A stretch of 38,496 bases of DNA from Bacillota bacterium (GTDB taxonomy: Bacteria > Bacillota > Clostridia > Christensenellales > CAG-138), in NCBI GenBank assembly GCA_023409435.1, contig JAEYHP010000162.1, forward strand, positions 1 to 38,496, in the 5' to 3' direction. Under the pieces are notes generated by a model, which was not told the origin of the DNA, made no database searches, and saw nothing but the letters and a program-made list of their open reading frames with translations. Shown here in pieces: positions 30,615 to 38,496 of this stretch. How positions within the stretch are numbered: position 1 is the stretch's first letter; every line of letters begins with the position of its first letter. Position numbers and translations under genes: made by a program.

Positions 30615-31772
30615 TTACAGATCGCCTTCGCTCTTATTCAGAATTTCCGTATTGCGCAGATATTCAAGATTGGTCACATACGCGCTCAAGGCCTGCACAA
30701 ACTCCCTGCGAGAGTCCAGGTCCATTGTGCCGTAGAGCTTTTTGAGCCGGTACTGGACGGTTCCGGTGGAAGCAAAGAGCTTATTTGCAATGTCTTCCGT
30801 GCTGTCCCCGCGCAAAACGCCGTTTAATATCGCGTAATCGAGCGCGTCGCACTGGAGCAGGCAGTTTTCGAGCTTCCGAAGCCATAATAGCTGCGGGTCG
30901 CACTCCTCTATGGGCGGGCGTTTCGTGTAGTCCGCGCGTTCTGCTATATGTTCCGAAACGGGAAGGTACGCGGTGCTGCCCCGGCAGATGATTTCGCACG
31001 GGATTGAGACGTTGGCGGAGATGATGCTGGGGTTCTTTTCAAGAAGGTTCCATATGTTTACCGTCTGCACGCCCATTTTGTAATAGTCTAGCGTCGAGGT
31101 CGTCAGCGTGGGCGTGGTGCAGCAGCCGATCACAAGGTTGCCCGAGCCCGCCACAAACAGCTGCTCCGGAACGCGGATGTTGCGCTCCTTTGCACGGACT
31201 AAAAGATGTACCGCAACATAGTCGTTGGTGCAGATCGCGCCGTCATACCGGTCCACCTGGGTCAGAAAACGTGAGATGCAGTCGTCCAGCCCCGTGTCCA
31301 CGGAATATACGTCCCGCTGTTCATCCACATCCAGCCCGTAGCTCCTTGCCGCCTCCAAAAACGCATGCTTTCTGATGTTGTCGTTGGAAAGCCGCGCTTC
31401 GTTGCCCACGCAGGCGAGCCTTCTTCTTCCGGCGCTGTAAAAATAGCGCACCATGCTTTCCACCAGCGTCTGCCTGCCTAACAGCGCGCCGCTGACGTCC
31501 TCGCCAAAATCTGTGGGCACCGCGCCCATCAGCACCACCTTCACGCCTCTTTCCCTCATGCGCCGCACCATGTATTCCATCCAATCGGAATTCGCGCCGA
31601 TCAGTATGAGCGTGCTCATGTCCTTGATGCCGGAAAGCGCTTCCTCGTTTTGCAGCAGCGTTAAGGCGCTGTGCTGTTTAAGCGCGGCGTCGTTCATGCC
31701 TTTTATGCTTTTGGAAAACCAGACAGACGTAATATAGGTGGGCTCGGCGAGCGCATAAAGCGTCTTGTTCAT
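30615..31772 (-). CDS. Regulator with LacI-type sensor domain and C-terminal LuxR-like HTH
   Basis: This 385-residue protein has no N-terminal LacI headpiece. Residues about 1-275 resemble the periplasmic-binding-protein-like sensor of LacI/GalR regulators: TLILIGANSDWMEYMVRRM, ACVGNEARLSNDNIRKHAFL, YDGAICTNDYVAVHLL, and VAGSGNLVIGCCTTPTLTT. The last about 65 residues (ILNGVLRGDSTEDIANKLF, then STGTVQYRLKKLYGTMDL) look like a LuxR/GerE-type HTH. Between the divergent uronate operons, it probably senses a uronate-derived metabolite. It follows the IclR gene by 13 bases, so both regulators are co-transcribed. Confidence 0.82.
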   Translation of the reverse strand: MNKTLYALAEPTYITSVWFSKSIKGMNDAALKQHSALTLLQNEEALSGIKDMSTLILIGANSDWMEYMVRRMRERGVKVVLMGAVPTDFGEDVSGALLGRQTLVESMVRYFYSAGRRRLACVGNEARLSNDNIRKHAFLEAARSYGLDVDEQRDVYSVDTGLDDCISRFLTQVDRYDGAICTNDYVAVHLLVRAKERNIRVPEQLFVAGSGNLVIGCCTTPTLTTSTLDYYKMGVQTVNIWNLLEKNPSIISANVSIPCEIICRGSTAYLPVSEHIAERADYTKRPPIEECDPQLLWLRKLENCLLQCDALDYAILNGVLRGDSTEDIANKLFASTGTVQYRLKKLYGTMDLDSRREFVQALSAYVTNLEYLRNTEILNKSEGDL

Positions 31773-31785
31773 ATTGGGTCACCTC

Positions 31786-32586
31786 TTAGAGTTGGGAAGT
31801 GTTTTCGGTTCGGCCACGCGGGATATACCCCATTTCTTTTGAAAGCCGTTCGGCCGTAGCGCGCACTTCCGGCACAAGCTCCAAAATTCGCTCGTCGGGC
31901 AGGCGCAGGCTGGGCGCGGAAATGGAAAACGCCGCGCGGCTCCCGCCGGTATAATCCCGTATGGCTGCGGCAAGGCACTTTACGCCCGGTTCGTTTTCTT
32001 CGTTATCGAGCGCGTAACCACAGGCACGTATCTCATCAAGCGTCTGATACAGCTCCGAAAGGGATGTGATGGTATGTTCCGTATATGTTTCAATTTTGCT
32101 TTGTTCCCATATGGATGCGACCTCCCGGTCGCTCAAAGTCGCAAGTATGCTTTTCCCCGCCGCCGTGCAGTAAAGCGGGCGGCGCATGCCGATTTGGGAA
32201 AACAGCCGGTAGGCGTTACTTGGGCATTCGGATTTATGAATATAGACGATATCGCAGCCGTCCCGCACCACAAGATGTAGGGTCTCCTTTGTGGCGTCAC
32301 GCAGCTTTTCTAAAGCGTTGCGCGCGACGTCGAGCACGTTGATGCTTTCCACCACGCGGCCGGAAAGTTCAAACAGCTTGAGGGAAAGCTGGTACTTGCC
32401 GCTTGTACCCTCCGCCTTTTTGACGTAGTCGAGCGCAATGAGGGAGGCAAGCAGGCGATGCGCCGTACTTTTGTTGAGCCCCGTTTGTTCGGCAATCTCC
32501 ATCAGATGCATGCCGTTGGGATGCAAGGAGAGCGTATCTAAGAGGCCGAATGCCCGCTCCAGGGATTGCACGCTGTTATCGCCCAT
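31786..32586 (-). CDS. IclR-family transcriptional regulator (KdgR-like)
   Basis: A 266-residue regulator. Residues about 4-65 are the winged HTH (QSLERAFGLLDTLSLHPNGM, AEQTGLNKSTAHRLLASL). The C-terminal two-thirds is the GAF-like ligand domain (RRPLYCTAAGKSILATLSD, GYALDNEENEPGVKCLAAAI). Family members such as KdgR control uronate and KDG catabolism and respond to keto-deoxy acids. It is divergent from the KDPG aldolase operon, and the AT-rich spacer holds repeated CGAAAT motifs that may be its sites. Confidence 0.93.
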   Translation of the reverse strand: MGDNSVQSLERAFGLLDTLSLHPNGMHLMEIAEQTGLNKSTAHRLLASLIALDYVKKAEGTSGKYQLSLKLFELSGRVVESINVLDVARNALEKLRDATKETLHLVVRDGCDIVYIHKSECPSNAYRLFSQIGMRRPLYCTAAGKSILATLSDREVASIWEQSKIETYTEHTITSLSELYQTLDEIRACGYALDNEENEPGVKCLAAAIRDYTGGSRAAFSISAPSLRLPDERILELVPEVRATAERLSKEMGYIPRGRTENTSQL

Positions 32587-32804
32587 GAAAAGCCTTTCTT
32601 CGCTTTCGAATTTCGTAATATGGAATATTGTACTCGAAATCCGAGCGCGAAATCAAGTTTGCTCAAAAAGCACCGGAATATATATTTAAAATACCGAAAT
32701 GTGTATTGCATTTTTTAAGCATTTCTGCGATAATCCAGGCAAAACCAAATCCGAAATACGAAATCAAGTTCCACGATGTGAAATTTATTCTGAGAGGTGT
32801 CAAA
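32587..32804. promoter_or_regulatory. Divergent regulatory region, IclR gene / aldolase operon
   Basis: For the plus strand, TTGCAT (32706-32711) and GATAAT (32729-32734) with a 17-base spacer form the aldolase-operon promoter. Candidate operators are the palindrome AATAT-GGA-ATATT around 32617-32629, nested in ATTTCG...CGAAAT, and a direct repeat CGAAATCAAGTT at 32648-32659 and 32759-32770 flanking the promoter. Further CCGAAAT copies occur between them. GAGAGG at 32792-32797 is the ribosome-binding site of the aldolase GTG. Confidence 0.65.
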
Positions 32805-33767
32805 GTGCATACGGTTCTTGAAGCGATTTCCCGTATTGGAATTGTGCCGGTCATCGCGATCAGCGATGTGGAAAAGGCCGTGCCGCTTGCAAAGGCGCTC
32901 TGCGCGGGTGGAATTCCTTGCGCCGAGGTGACGTTTCGCACGGCGGAAGGGGAGGCGGCCATGCGCCGCATCGCGGCGGAGGTGCCGGAGGCGCTGCTGG
33001 GCGCTGGCACTGTGCTGACGACCGCTCAGGTGGACCGCGCAATCGCGGCGGGGGCCAAGTTTGTCGTCAGCCCCGGCTTTAACCCGAGAGTGGTGGAATA
33101 TTGTCTCAATAAGAGCGTTCCAATCGTGCCGGGCTGTTCCTCTCCTTCGGACATGGAACAGGCCATGGAATACGGCATTAATACCGTGAAATTCTTCCCG
33201 GCGGAGCAGGCGGGGGGGCTTGACTATATCAAGGCGGTTTCGGCGCCCTATCCGGGGCTTATGTTCATGCCAACGGGCGGCATCCATGCGGGCAACCTTG
33301 CGAAATACCTCGCGTTTGAAAAGGTCGTCGCCTGCGGCGGCTCCTGGATGGTACAGAAGGAGCTTGTTTCCGCGGGGCGTTTTGAGGAGATCACACGCCT
33401 GTGCAGGGAGGCGGTGCAGGTTTCGCTTGGGTTTGAGCTTGCGCATATCGGTATCAACGGGCAGGACGAGGAGGACGCAAAGCGGGCAGCAAGGTTGTTC
33501 TCCGGCCTGTTCGGGTTCCCGCTCAAGGAAGGCAACAACTCCGCGTTTGCGGGGGCGAGCATTGAGGTGGCGTATGCGCCGGGCAGGGGAGCACACGGGC
33601 ATATCGCAATCGGAACATGGAGCATTGCCCGCGCAAAAGAGCACTTCACGCGGCAGGGCGTTCTGTTCGATGAGGAAAGCGTCAAAGTGAACAATGCCGG
33701 AAAGCCGGTCGCCATATACCTTCGGGAAGAAATTGCGGGGTTTTCCATACACTTGCTGCAGAAATAG
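32805..33767 (+). CDS. eda: KDPG/KHG aldolase fused to a VOC-like domain
   Basis: Residues about 1-205 are a class I KDPG aldolase: Glu41 in CAEVTFRT, Lys129 in TVKFFPAEQ (Schiff base), GAGTVLTTAQ, and PTGGIHAGN. It splits 2-keto-3-deoxy-6-phosphogluconate to pyruvate and glyceraldehyde-3-phosphate. Residues about 212-320 (LAHIGINGQDEEDAKRAARL onward to the C-terminus) add a glyoxalase/VOC-like fold, which classic Eda (about 210 residues) lacks. The start is GTG 32805 with GAGAGG seven bases before it; the frame extends upstream to a TTG at 32628 through the promoter region, which is rejected. First gene of the plus-strand uronate operon. Confidence 0.93.
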   Translation: MHTVLEAISRIGIVPVIAISDVEKAVPLAKALCAGGIPCAEVTFRTAEGEAAMRRIAAEVPEALLGAGTVLTTAQVDRAIAAGAKFVVSPGFNPRVVEYCLNKSVPIVPGCSSPSDMEQAMEYGINTVKFFPAEQAGGLDYIKAVSAPYPGLMFMPTGGIHAGNLAKYLAFEKVVACGGSWMVQKELVSAGRFEEITRLCREAVQVSLGFELAHIGINGQDEEDAKRAARLFSGLFGFPLKEGNNSAFAGASIEVAYAPGRGAHGHIAIGTWSIARAKEHFTRQGVLFDEESVKVNNAGKPVAIYLREEIAGFSIHLLQK

Positions 33768-33776
33768 GAGGTTAAT

Positions 33777-34799
33777 ATGTCCAGAGTCGTTACGTTCGGG
33801 GAAATCATGCTCCGGCTTGCGCCGGAGGGGTATTACCGCTTTCTGCAGGCCAATTCGTTCGGCGCGACATACGGCGGCGGCGAAGCGAACGTGGCTGTGT
33901 CGCTTGCCAATTTCAAAATCGACGCCGCGTACGTCACCAAGCTCCCCAAGCATGAAATCGGGCAGCGTGCGGTTAACTCTCTGCGCGAATTCGACGTGGA
34001 TACGTCGCATATCGTGCGCGGCGGCGCGCGGATCGGTATTTACTTTTTAGAAAAGGGCGCGAGCCAGCGGCCTTCCAAGGTCATTTACGACCGTGCGGGG
34101 TCCGCCATCGCCACGGCGGAAAAAGGGGATTTCGACTGGCCCGCGATATTCAAAGGAGCTGACTGGTTCCATTTTACCGGCATCACGCCAGCGCTTTCAG
34201 ACAGCGCGGCGGCGCTTTGCAAGGAGGCCTGCGAAACGGCGAAGCAAATGGGGCTTACGGTCTCCTGCGATCTCAACTACCGCAAAAACCTCTGGAGCCG
34301 GGAAAAAGCGAACGCCGTTATGTCCGACCTGATGCAGTATGTGGACGTCTGCATTGCAAACGAGGAGGACGCGGCGGACATTTTTAATATTCGCGCGGCA
34401 GATACGGACGTGCATACAGGTAAAGTCAGCCACGAAGGGTACAAGGACGTGGCGCGGCAGCTCGCGGAGCGGTTTTCGTTCCGCACGGTCGCCATCACGC
34501 TGCGGGAGTCCCTTTCCGCCAACGACAACAACTGGTCCGCCATGCTTTACACCGGCGGGGAATATTACTTTTCAAAGAAATATGCCGTGCATATCGTAGA
34601 CCGCGTGGGCGGGGGGGACAGCTTTGGCGCTGGGCTCATTTGCGCGGAACTTATGGGCAAAGGGCCGCAGGAAGCGCTTGCGTTCGCCACCGCGGCAAGC
34701 TGCCTCAAGCACAGCATCGAAGGGGATTTCAACATGGTAACGGTGGAGGAAGTGGAAAAGCTCGCGGCGGGCGACGGTTCGGGAAGGGTACAGAGGTAA
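33777..34799 (+). CDS. kdgK: 2-keto-3-deoxygluconate kinase
   Basis: A 340-residue PfkB-family kinase that phosphorylates KDG to KDPG for the aldolase encoded just upstream. It starts VVTFGEIMLRLAPEGYYRFL, followed by ATYGGGEANVAVSLANF (substrate site), LTVSCDLNYRKNLWSREKA, CIANEEDAADIF and the catalytic DRVGGGDSFGAGLICAEL. All are typical of KdgK. It lies nine bases after eda. Confidence 0.93.
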   Translation: MSRVVTFGEIMLRLAPEGYYRFLQANSFGATYGGGEANVAVSLANFKIDAAYVTKLPKHEIGQRAVNSLREFDVDTSHIVRGGARIGIYFLEKGASQRPSKVIYDRAGSAIATAEKGDFDWPAIFKGADWFHFTGITPALSDSAAALCKEACETAKQMGLTVSCDLNYRKNLWSREKANAVMSDLMQYVDVCIANEEDAADIFNIRAADTDVHTGKVSHEGYKDVARQLAERFSFRTVAITLRESLSANDNNWSAMLYTGGEYYFSKKYAVHIVDRVGGGDSFGAGLICAELMGKGPQEALAFATAASCLKHSIEGDFNMVTVEEVEKLAAGDGSGRVQR

Positions 34800-34804
34800 C
34801 TTAA

Positions 34805-36202
34805 ATGCAAACGAAGAACATCAAAATCGCCTACATCGGCGGCGGCTCCAAGCAATGGGCGCGTATATTCATGAACGATCTGGCGCTCACGGAAGGGTTG
34901 ACGGGCGAAATCGCCCTCTACGATACCGACAGGGAAGCGGCAATATTAAACCGGCGCATCGGCGAGCGTATCAACATGCTCCCCGAAGCCGTCAGCCGCT
35001 GGGACTATCGCGTGTATGAGACGCTGGAAGAGGCGTTAAAGAAAGCGGATTTCGTCATCATCTCCATACTGCCGGGCACGTTTAACGAAATGGAGAGCGA
35101 CGTCCACGTGCCAGAAAAATTCGGCGTTTACCAGTCTGTGGGGGATACGGCGGGCCCCGGCGGCATCTTGCGCGCCATGCGCACCGTGCCGCTGTTTGAA
35201 GGTTTTGCAAAGGAAATTGCCCGGTGCTGTCCGGACGCGTGGGTGCTGAACCTCACCAACCCCATGAGCATCTGCGTCAGGGCGCTCTACGGCGCGTTCC
35301 CCAAAATCAAGGCGTTCGGCTGCTGCCATGAGGTGTTCCATGCGCAGGATTTCCTGTGTGCGGTCATCAAAGAAATGTGCGGTGTTCCCCGCCCCAACCG
35401 GCGGGATATCTACACGGATGCCTCGGGCATAAACCATTTCACCTGGATCACGGAGGCGCGCTACGGCGATCTGGACATCTTCTCCCTCCTGCCCGGCTTT
35501 ATCGGGCGGTTCTTTGAACAGGGCTACTGCGAGCGCCACGGCGTGGATCCGCAGGATTATAAGGAGGACGTTTTTCGCAGCGGCAACAAGGTCAAAATGG
35601 ACCTGTTCCGGCGGTACGGGGCATTGGGCGCCGCAGGGGACAGGCACCTTGTGGAATTTTTAAATGGCCGCTGGTATATGCAAATCCCGGCGTATGTAGA
35701 AAGCTGGGGGTTCCACCTGACTGACGTTACCTTCCGGAAAAAGCGGCAGAACGAGCGCATACAGGAAAGCGTGGCACTGGCGGAAGGGAGGATACCTGTT
35801 CAACTCCAGAAATCGGATGAGGAACTGATCGACCTCATCAAGGCCATATTGGGCATGGGGACGGTGGTTTCTAACGTCAACCTGCCCAATTCTGGGCAGA
35901 TGCCGGGGTTTCCAACCGGCAGCATCGTGGAAACGAACTGCGTATTCTCCCACAACAGCGTAAAGCCGGTGGTGGCAAAACCCTTGCCTGCCGCTGCCCA
36001 TGCGCTGGTTATGCGTGCATGTTTGAATATCGAAAGCGCGTACGAAGGCATCGCTTCACGGGATTTAGAAAAGATAGTCGCTGCCTTCATGGACCAGCCG
36101 CTGTGCGCCCCGCTTTCACTTTCGGACGGCCGGAAGCTGTTCCGGCAGATGATAGAGAACACGCGGGAATATCTTACACCCTACTACAGGCTGGACGCAT
36201 AA
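34805..36202 (+). CDS. GH4 family alpha-galacturonidase-like glycosidase
   Basis: A 465-residue family 4 glycoside hydrolase, an NAD+- and metal-dependent enzyme that cleaves by oxidation, elimination and reduction. The N-terminal KIAYIGGGSKQWARIFMNDL binds NAD. YQSVGDTAGPGGILRAMR, VLNLTNPMSICVRAL, and GCCHEVFHAQDF (metal Cys, with CHEV as in LplD/alpha-galacturonidases rather than CHSV) follow, then ASGINHFTWI with the metal His. It is cytoplasmic and likely releases galacturonate from short pectin-derived galacturonides, feeding both uronate operons. It starts six bases after kdgK. Confidence 0.88.
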   Translation: MQTKNIKIAYIGGGSKQWARIFMNDLALTEGLTGEIALYDTDREAAILNRRIGERINMLPEAVSRWDYRVYETLEEALKKADFVIISILPGTFNEMESDVHVPEKFGVYQSVGDTAGPGGILRAMRTVPLFEGFAKEIARCCPDAWVLNLTNPMSICVRALYGAFPKIKAFGCCHEVFHAQDFLCAVIKEMCGVPRPNRRDIYTDASGINHFTWITEARYGDLDIFSLLPGFIGRFFEQGYCERHGVDPQDYKEDVFRSGNKVKMDLFRRYGALGAAGDRHLVEFLNGRWYMQIPAYVESWGFHLTDVTFRKKRQNERIQESVALAEGRIPVQLQKSDEELIDLIKAILGMGTVVSNVNLPNSGQMPGFPTGSIVETNCVFSHNSVKPVVAKPLPAAAHALVMRACLNIESAYEGIASRDLEKIVAAFMDQPLCAPLSLSDGRKLFRQMIENTREYLTPYYRLDA

Positions 36203-36209
36203 AAGCAAT

Positions 36210-37199
36210 ATGGATATGATACTCTTCGCGCTCAACGCGGTGTTCCCGGTGGGTTCCCTCTGCGCGCTCGGTTATGCGTTAAAGCGCATTGGGCTAATTC
36301 CCCCGGAATTTGCCCGCATTGCCAGCAAGCTTTGCTTCTTTGTGTTTCTGTCGACGCTGCTGTTTCTAAACATCTATAAAACGGAAAGCATTGCCGCGCT
36401 CGAATGGGGCCTTATCGCTTACGCCTGCGGCGGGATACTGGTCCTGTTTGCGTTGGGGCTCATTATCGCCGCGATAGCAATTAAGGACCGCAGGCAAAAG
36501 GGAGTGATGATACAATGCATCTTCCGCTCCAACTTCGCCATGTTCGGCCTGCCGCTTTCTGCCTCGCTGTTTGGGGAGGCGGGCGCGCAGACTGCGGCGG
36601 CGCTTTCCATATTCAGCATCCCGCTGTTCAACATCCTCTCCATATGGGCGCTCGCCTATTTTTCCGGGGAAGCGAGCGAGGCCCCGCGCGCGGGGAAGCT
36701 GATAAAAGACATATTGAAAAATCCGCTGACCATCGGCGTGCTGCTGGGCCTTCTCGTACTTTGCATTCGCAGCGCATTTGAAAATTGGGGCGTTTCCTTC
36801 CGGCTGGACGTGTCCCTTCCGTTTCTGTATGCGGGAATCGAAAAGGTGGGGGAGCTCGCCTCCCCATTGGCACTCATCGTATTGGGTGCGCAGTTCGAGT
36901 TTTCCGCGGTGGGCGCGCTCGCAAAGCAGATTACAATCGCCACCGTCATGCGGCTTATTGTGGCCCCTGTCCTCATGCTGGGCGTTGCGTATCTGTATAT
37001 CCCGTCATTCGGCGGCGCGCACTACGCGGGGCTGATCGCTCTGTTCGGTTCCCCGGTTTCCGTTGCGAGCGCCATCATCGCGCAGCAGATGCATGCGGAC
37101 GGGCAGCTCGCAGGGCAGATGGTGGTCTGGACCACGCTCTTTTCGGGGCTTAGCATATTTTGCATGGTACTTGTATTTAAAATGCTGGGCGTGTTTTAA
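36210..37199 (+). CDS. AEC-family transporter
   Basis: A 329-residue membrane protein with about ten hydrophobic helices in two halves, matching the auxin efflux carrier/bile-acid-like AEC family (VFPVGSLCALGYALKRIGLI at the start, FRSNFAMFGLPLSASLFGE, LIALFGSPVSVASAIIAQQM). Such proteins move organic anions. In this operon it may import or export a uronate or aldonate, but the direction and substrate cannot be read. It begins seven bases after the GH4 gene. Confidence 0.9.
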   Translation: MDMILFALNAVFPVGSLCALGYALKRIGLIPPEFARIASKLCFFVFLSTLLFLNIYKTESIAALEWGLIAYACGGILVLFALGLIIAAIAIKDRRQKGVMIQCIFRSNFAMFGLPLSASLFGEAGAQTAAALSIFSIPLFNILSIWALAYFSGEASEAPRAGKLIKDILKNPLTIGVLLGLLVLCIRSAFENWGVSFRLDVSLPFLYAGIEKVGELASPLALIVLGAQFEFSAVGALAKQITIATVMRLIVAPVLMLGVAYLYIPSFGGAHYAGLIALFGSPVSVASAIIAQQMHADGQLAGQMVVWTTLFSGLSIFCMVLVFKMLGVF

Positions 37200-37220
37200 T
37201 GGGGGTGGGAGGAAGTTTCC

Positions 37221-38072
37221 ATGCTTTATAAAACGATAGATTTATACGCATATTTCGGTTTGGAGCGTCCCGAAGGGGGCAAGGGCATATTGACCTGCAT
37301 GGCGATAGAAGCGCCTCTGGGTATGCGGGAGCATCGGCGGCATCCGGCCATACTGATTTTGCCCGGCGGCGCGTACATGCTCGTATCGGACAGGGAGGCG
37401 GAGCCGATTGCGCTCCGGTATATGGCGAAAGGGTTTTGTACGTTTATCCTGGACTATTCCGTGGCGCCCATTGGGTACCCGGCGCAGCTCATTGAGGCCG
37501 CCATGGCCATGGCGTACATCCGGCTTGAGGCGAATACGTTCCATGTCGCGCCGAATAAAGTCGCGGCGCTCGGCTTCTCCGCGGGCGGGCACCTGTGCGG
37601 CTGTCTTGCCACGATATTCGACGACGCGCCCGTAATCGCGGCTTTAAAGGAGAATGCTCACCTTGCAAAACCTGACGCCGCGGTGCTTGCGTACCCGGTC
37701 ATCACATCCGGGGAAAAGGCGCATGCGGCTTCGTTTGTAAACCTGTGCGGGGAGGATGCGGATTTAAAGGCGCGCATGTCTTTGGAAACGCGCGTCACAA
37801 AAAACGCGGTTCCTGCGTTTCTGTGGCATACGGTTGCGGACGCCTCCGTGCCGGTCAGAAACAGCCTGGTGCTTGCCATGGCGTATGAAGAAGCGGGCGT
37901 CCCTTTCACGCTCCATATATTTGAAACGGGAAAACACGGCCTTTCCACGGCGGACAGCGCTGTATATGCACTCAACGAAGTCCCGGAGGTCAGCGCGGGG
38001 GTAACAGATTGGATCGATATGAGTGTAAACTGGCTCTTTGAACGCGGTCTTAGGGTGGATGATGGAATATAA
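37221..38072 (+). CDS. Alpha/beta-hydrolase, probable carbohydrate esterase
   Basis: A 283-residue cytoplasmic alpha/beta-hydrolase: LILPGGAYMLVSDREAEPIA (oxyanion GGxY), nucleophile Ser in LGFSAGGHLCG, an Asp-containing HTVADASVPVRNSL segment, and His in FETGKHGLS. It resembles BD-FAE/acetyl-xylan-esterase-like enzymes. With an alpha-galacturonidase and transporter, removal of acetyl or methyl esters from pectic oligosaccharides is plausible. It lies 21 bases after the transporter. Confidence 0.88.
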   Translation: MLYKTIDLYAYFGLERPEGGKGILTCMAIEAPLGMREHRRHPAILILPGGAYMLVSDREAEPIALRYMAKGFCTFILDYSVAPIGYPAQLIEAAMAMAYIRLEANTFHVAPNKVAALGFSAGGHLCGCLATIFDDAPVIAALKENAHLAKPDAAVLAYPVITSGEKAHAASFVNLCGEDADLKARMSLETRVTKNAVPAFLWHTVADASVPVRNSLVLAMAYEEAGVPFTLHIFETGKHGLSTADSAVYALNEVPEVSAGVTDWIDMSVNWLFERGLRVDDGI

Positions 38073-38088
38073 CACATAGGAGGGCGCA

Positions 38089-38496
38089 ATGAATACGATT
38101 GCTTTTGCGGGGCGGCATCTGAGGACGTATTCGGTACAGACGCATTTTCACACGGATTGGGAACTGATCTACTGCACCAGCGGAATGGGGCAGGTGGAAT
38201 TTGAAAATGGAGCGATCATGGCCTATGAAACGGGGGAAGTGGTGGCGATACCCCCACATATCCGTCACTCCAACAACAGCAAGGAAGGCTTTACCAACAT
38301 CCATCTGCTGATATCCGACGCCACATTCCCCTACCGCAACGCGGTCAAAATCGCGGACGACGCGGAAAGCCATATCCTGACCTTCTTTTCCGAAGCGCAT
38401 TTTTACTTCAATTCGGACATCAACAAAAAAGAAATGATACTCTCCGCAATGGGGGAACTGATCGTCAGCTACATCATACTGTTCCAGAGCCAGACC
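38089..38496 (+). CDS. AraC-family regulator (partial, N-terminal cupin domain)
   Basis: A frame opening at ATG 38089 with TAGGAGGG five bases upstream stays open to the window end (136 codons). The visible part is a cupin sugar-sensing domain as in AraC regulators: THFHTDWELIYCTSGMGQVE, then GEVVAIPPHIRHSNNS, then FTNIHLLISD. The C-terminal HTH should follow outside the window. It starts 16 bases after the esterase gene and probably regulates this operon or the next one. Confidence 0.8.
   Translation, partial: MNTIAFAGRHLRTYSVQTHFHTDWELIYCTSGMGQVEFENGAIMAYETGEVVAIPPHIRHSNNSKEGFTNIHLLISDATFPYRNAVKIADDAESHILTFFSEAHFYFNSDINKKEMILSAMGELIVSYIILFQSQT

Noticed and set aside
32715..34010. 431-codon minus-strand frame across eda and kdgK
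   Set aside because: Spans two recognised plus-strand genes and their junction and shows no domain pattern.
1..38496. CRISPR arrays, tRNA or rRNA genes, transposases
   Set aside because: No regularly spaced repeats, cloverleaf-like sequences, rRNA cores or transposase motifs were seen by eye; a tool-based scan would be needed for certainty.

Overview
The window reads as the chromosome of a GC-rich, spore-former-lineage Firmicute, most likely class Clostridia. The reasons are strong AGGAGG ribosome-binding sites, a Spo0E-like phosphatase, a BglG/LicT-type antitermination system, a near-consensus CcpA cre site and Clostridia-like carbohydrate genes. I do not assign a genus. No rRNA, tRNA, CRISPR array or intact insertion sequence was seen.

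Layout. (1) 1-520: a partial XRE regulator (minus) divergent from a small Spo0E-like gene (plus). (2) 547-7954, minus: an amino-sugar PTS operon. It runs from a clean sigma-A promoter and an antiterminator target (RAT) through a PRD antiterminator, EIIA, an HPr variant, EIICB (NagE/PtsG type), a CBM9-like protein, NagB, a HAD phosphatase, CutC and a DUF7916-like TIM barrel. (3) 8120-8998: an MBL-fold hydrolase. (4) 9000-12995: a patchy region with stacked hairpins, a GT2 glycosyltransferase, a broken TetR gene, a membrane-anchored EreA/ChaN-like protein and about 750 bp with little coding content. (5) 12996-20975, plus: a tightly packed CDP-deoxysugar operon (RfbF, RfbG, a YerE-like ThDP enzyme, a GNAT acetyltransferase, a DegT aminotransferase, RfbH, a GT2 glycosyltransferase) closed by a strong terminator. 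(6) 21052-22752: a TetR regulator and an aldo/keto reductase. (7) 22770-30542, minus: a hexuronate operon. (8) 30615-32586, minus: two regulators. (9) 32805 to the window end, plus: KDPG aldolase, KDG kinase, GH4 alpha-galacturonidase, an AEC transporter, an esterase and a partial AraC regulator.

The two most interesting systems are metabolic. The hexuronate operon lacks the usual altronate/mannonate dehydratase. It instead joins UxaC, UxaE and an SDR fructuronate reductase to a LarA-superfamily nickel racemase/epimerase with all metal and catalytic residues, a PfkB kinase and 6-phosphogluconate dehydrogenase. Read in order, this gives galacturonate or glucuronate -> (tagaturonate) -> fructuronate -> mannonate -> gluconate -> 6-phosphogluconate -> ribulose-5-phosphate + CO2, a route that bypasses the KDG/KDPG branch. 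The divergent operon supplies that classical lower branch (kinase plus aldolase) and a galacturonide-cleaving enzyme.

The CDP-sugar operon holds the genes for a CDP-3,6-dideoxy-4-ketohexose plus a two-carbon-transferring ThDP enzyme. It also has an aminotransferase and an N-acetyltransferase, which suggests a branched 3,6-dideoxy sugar whose branch may be aminated and acetylated. The E3 reductase that partners RfbH is not in the window.
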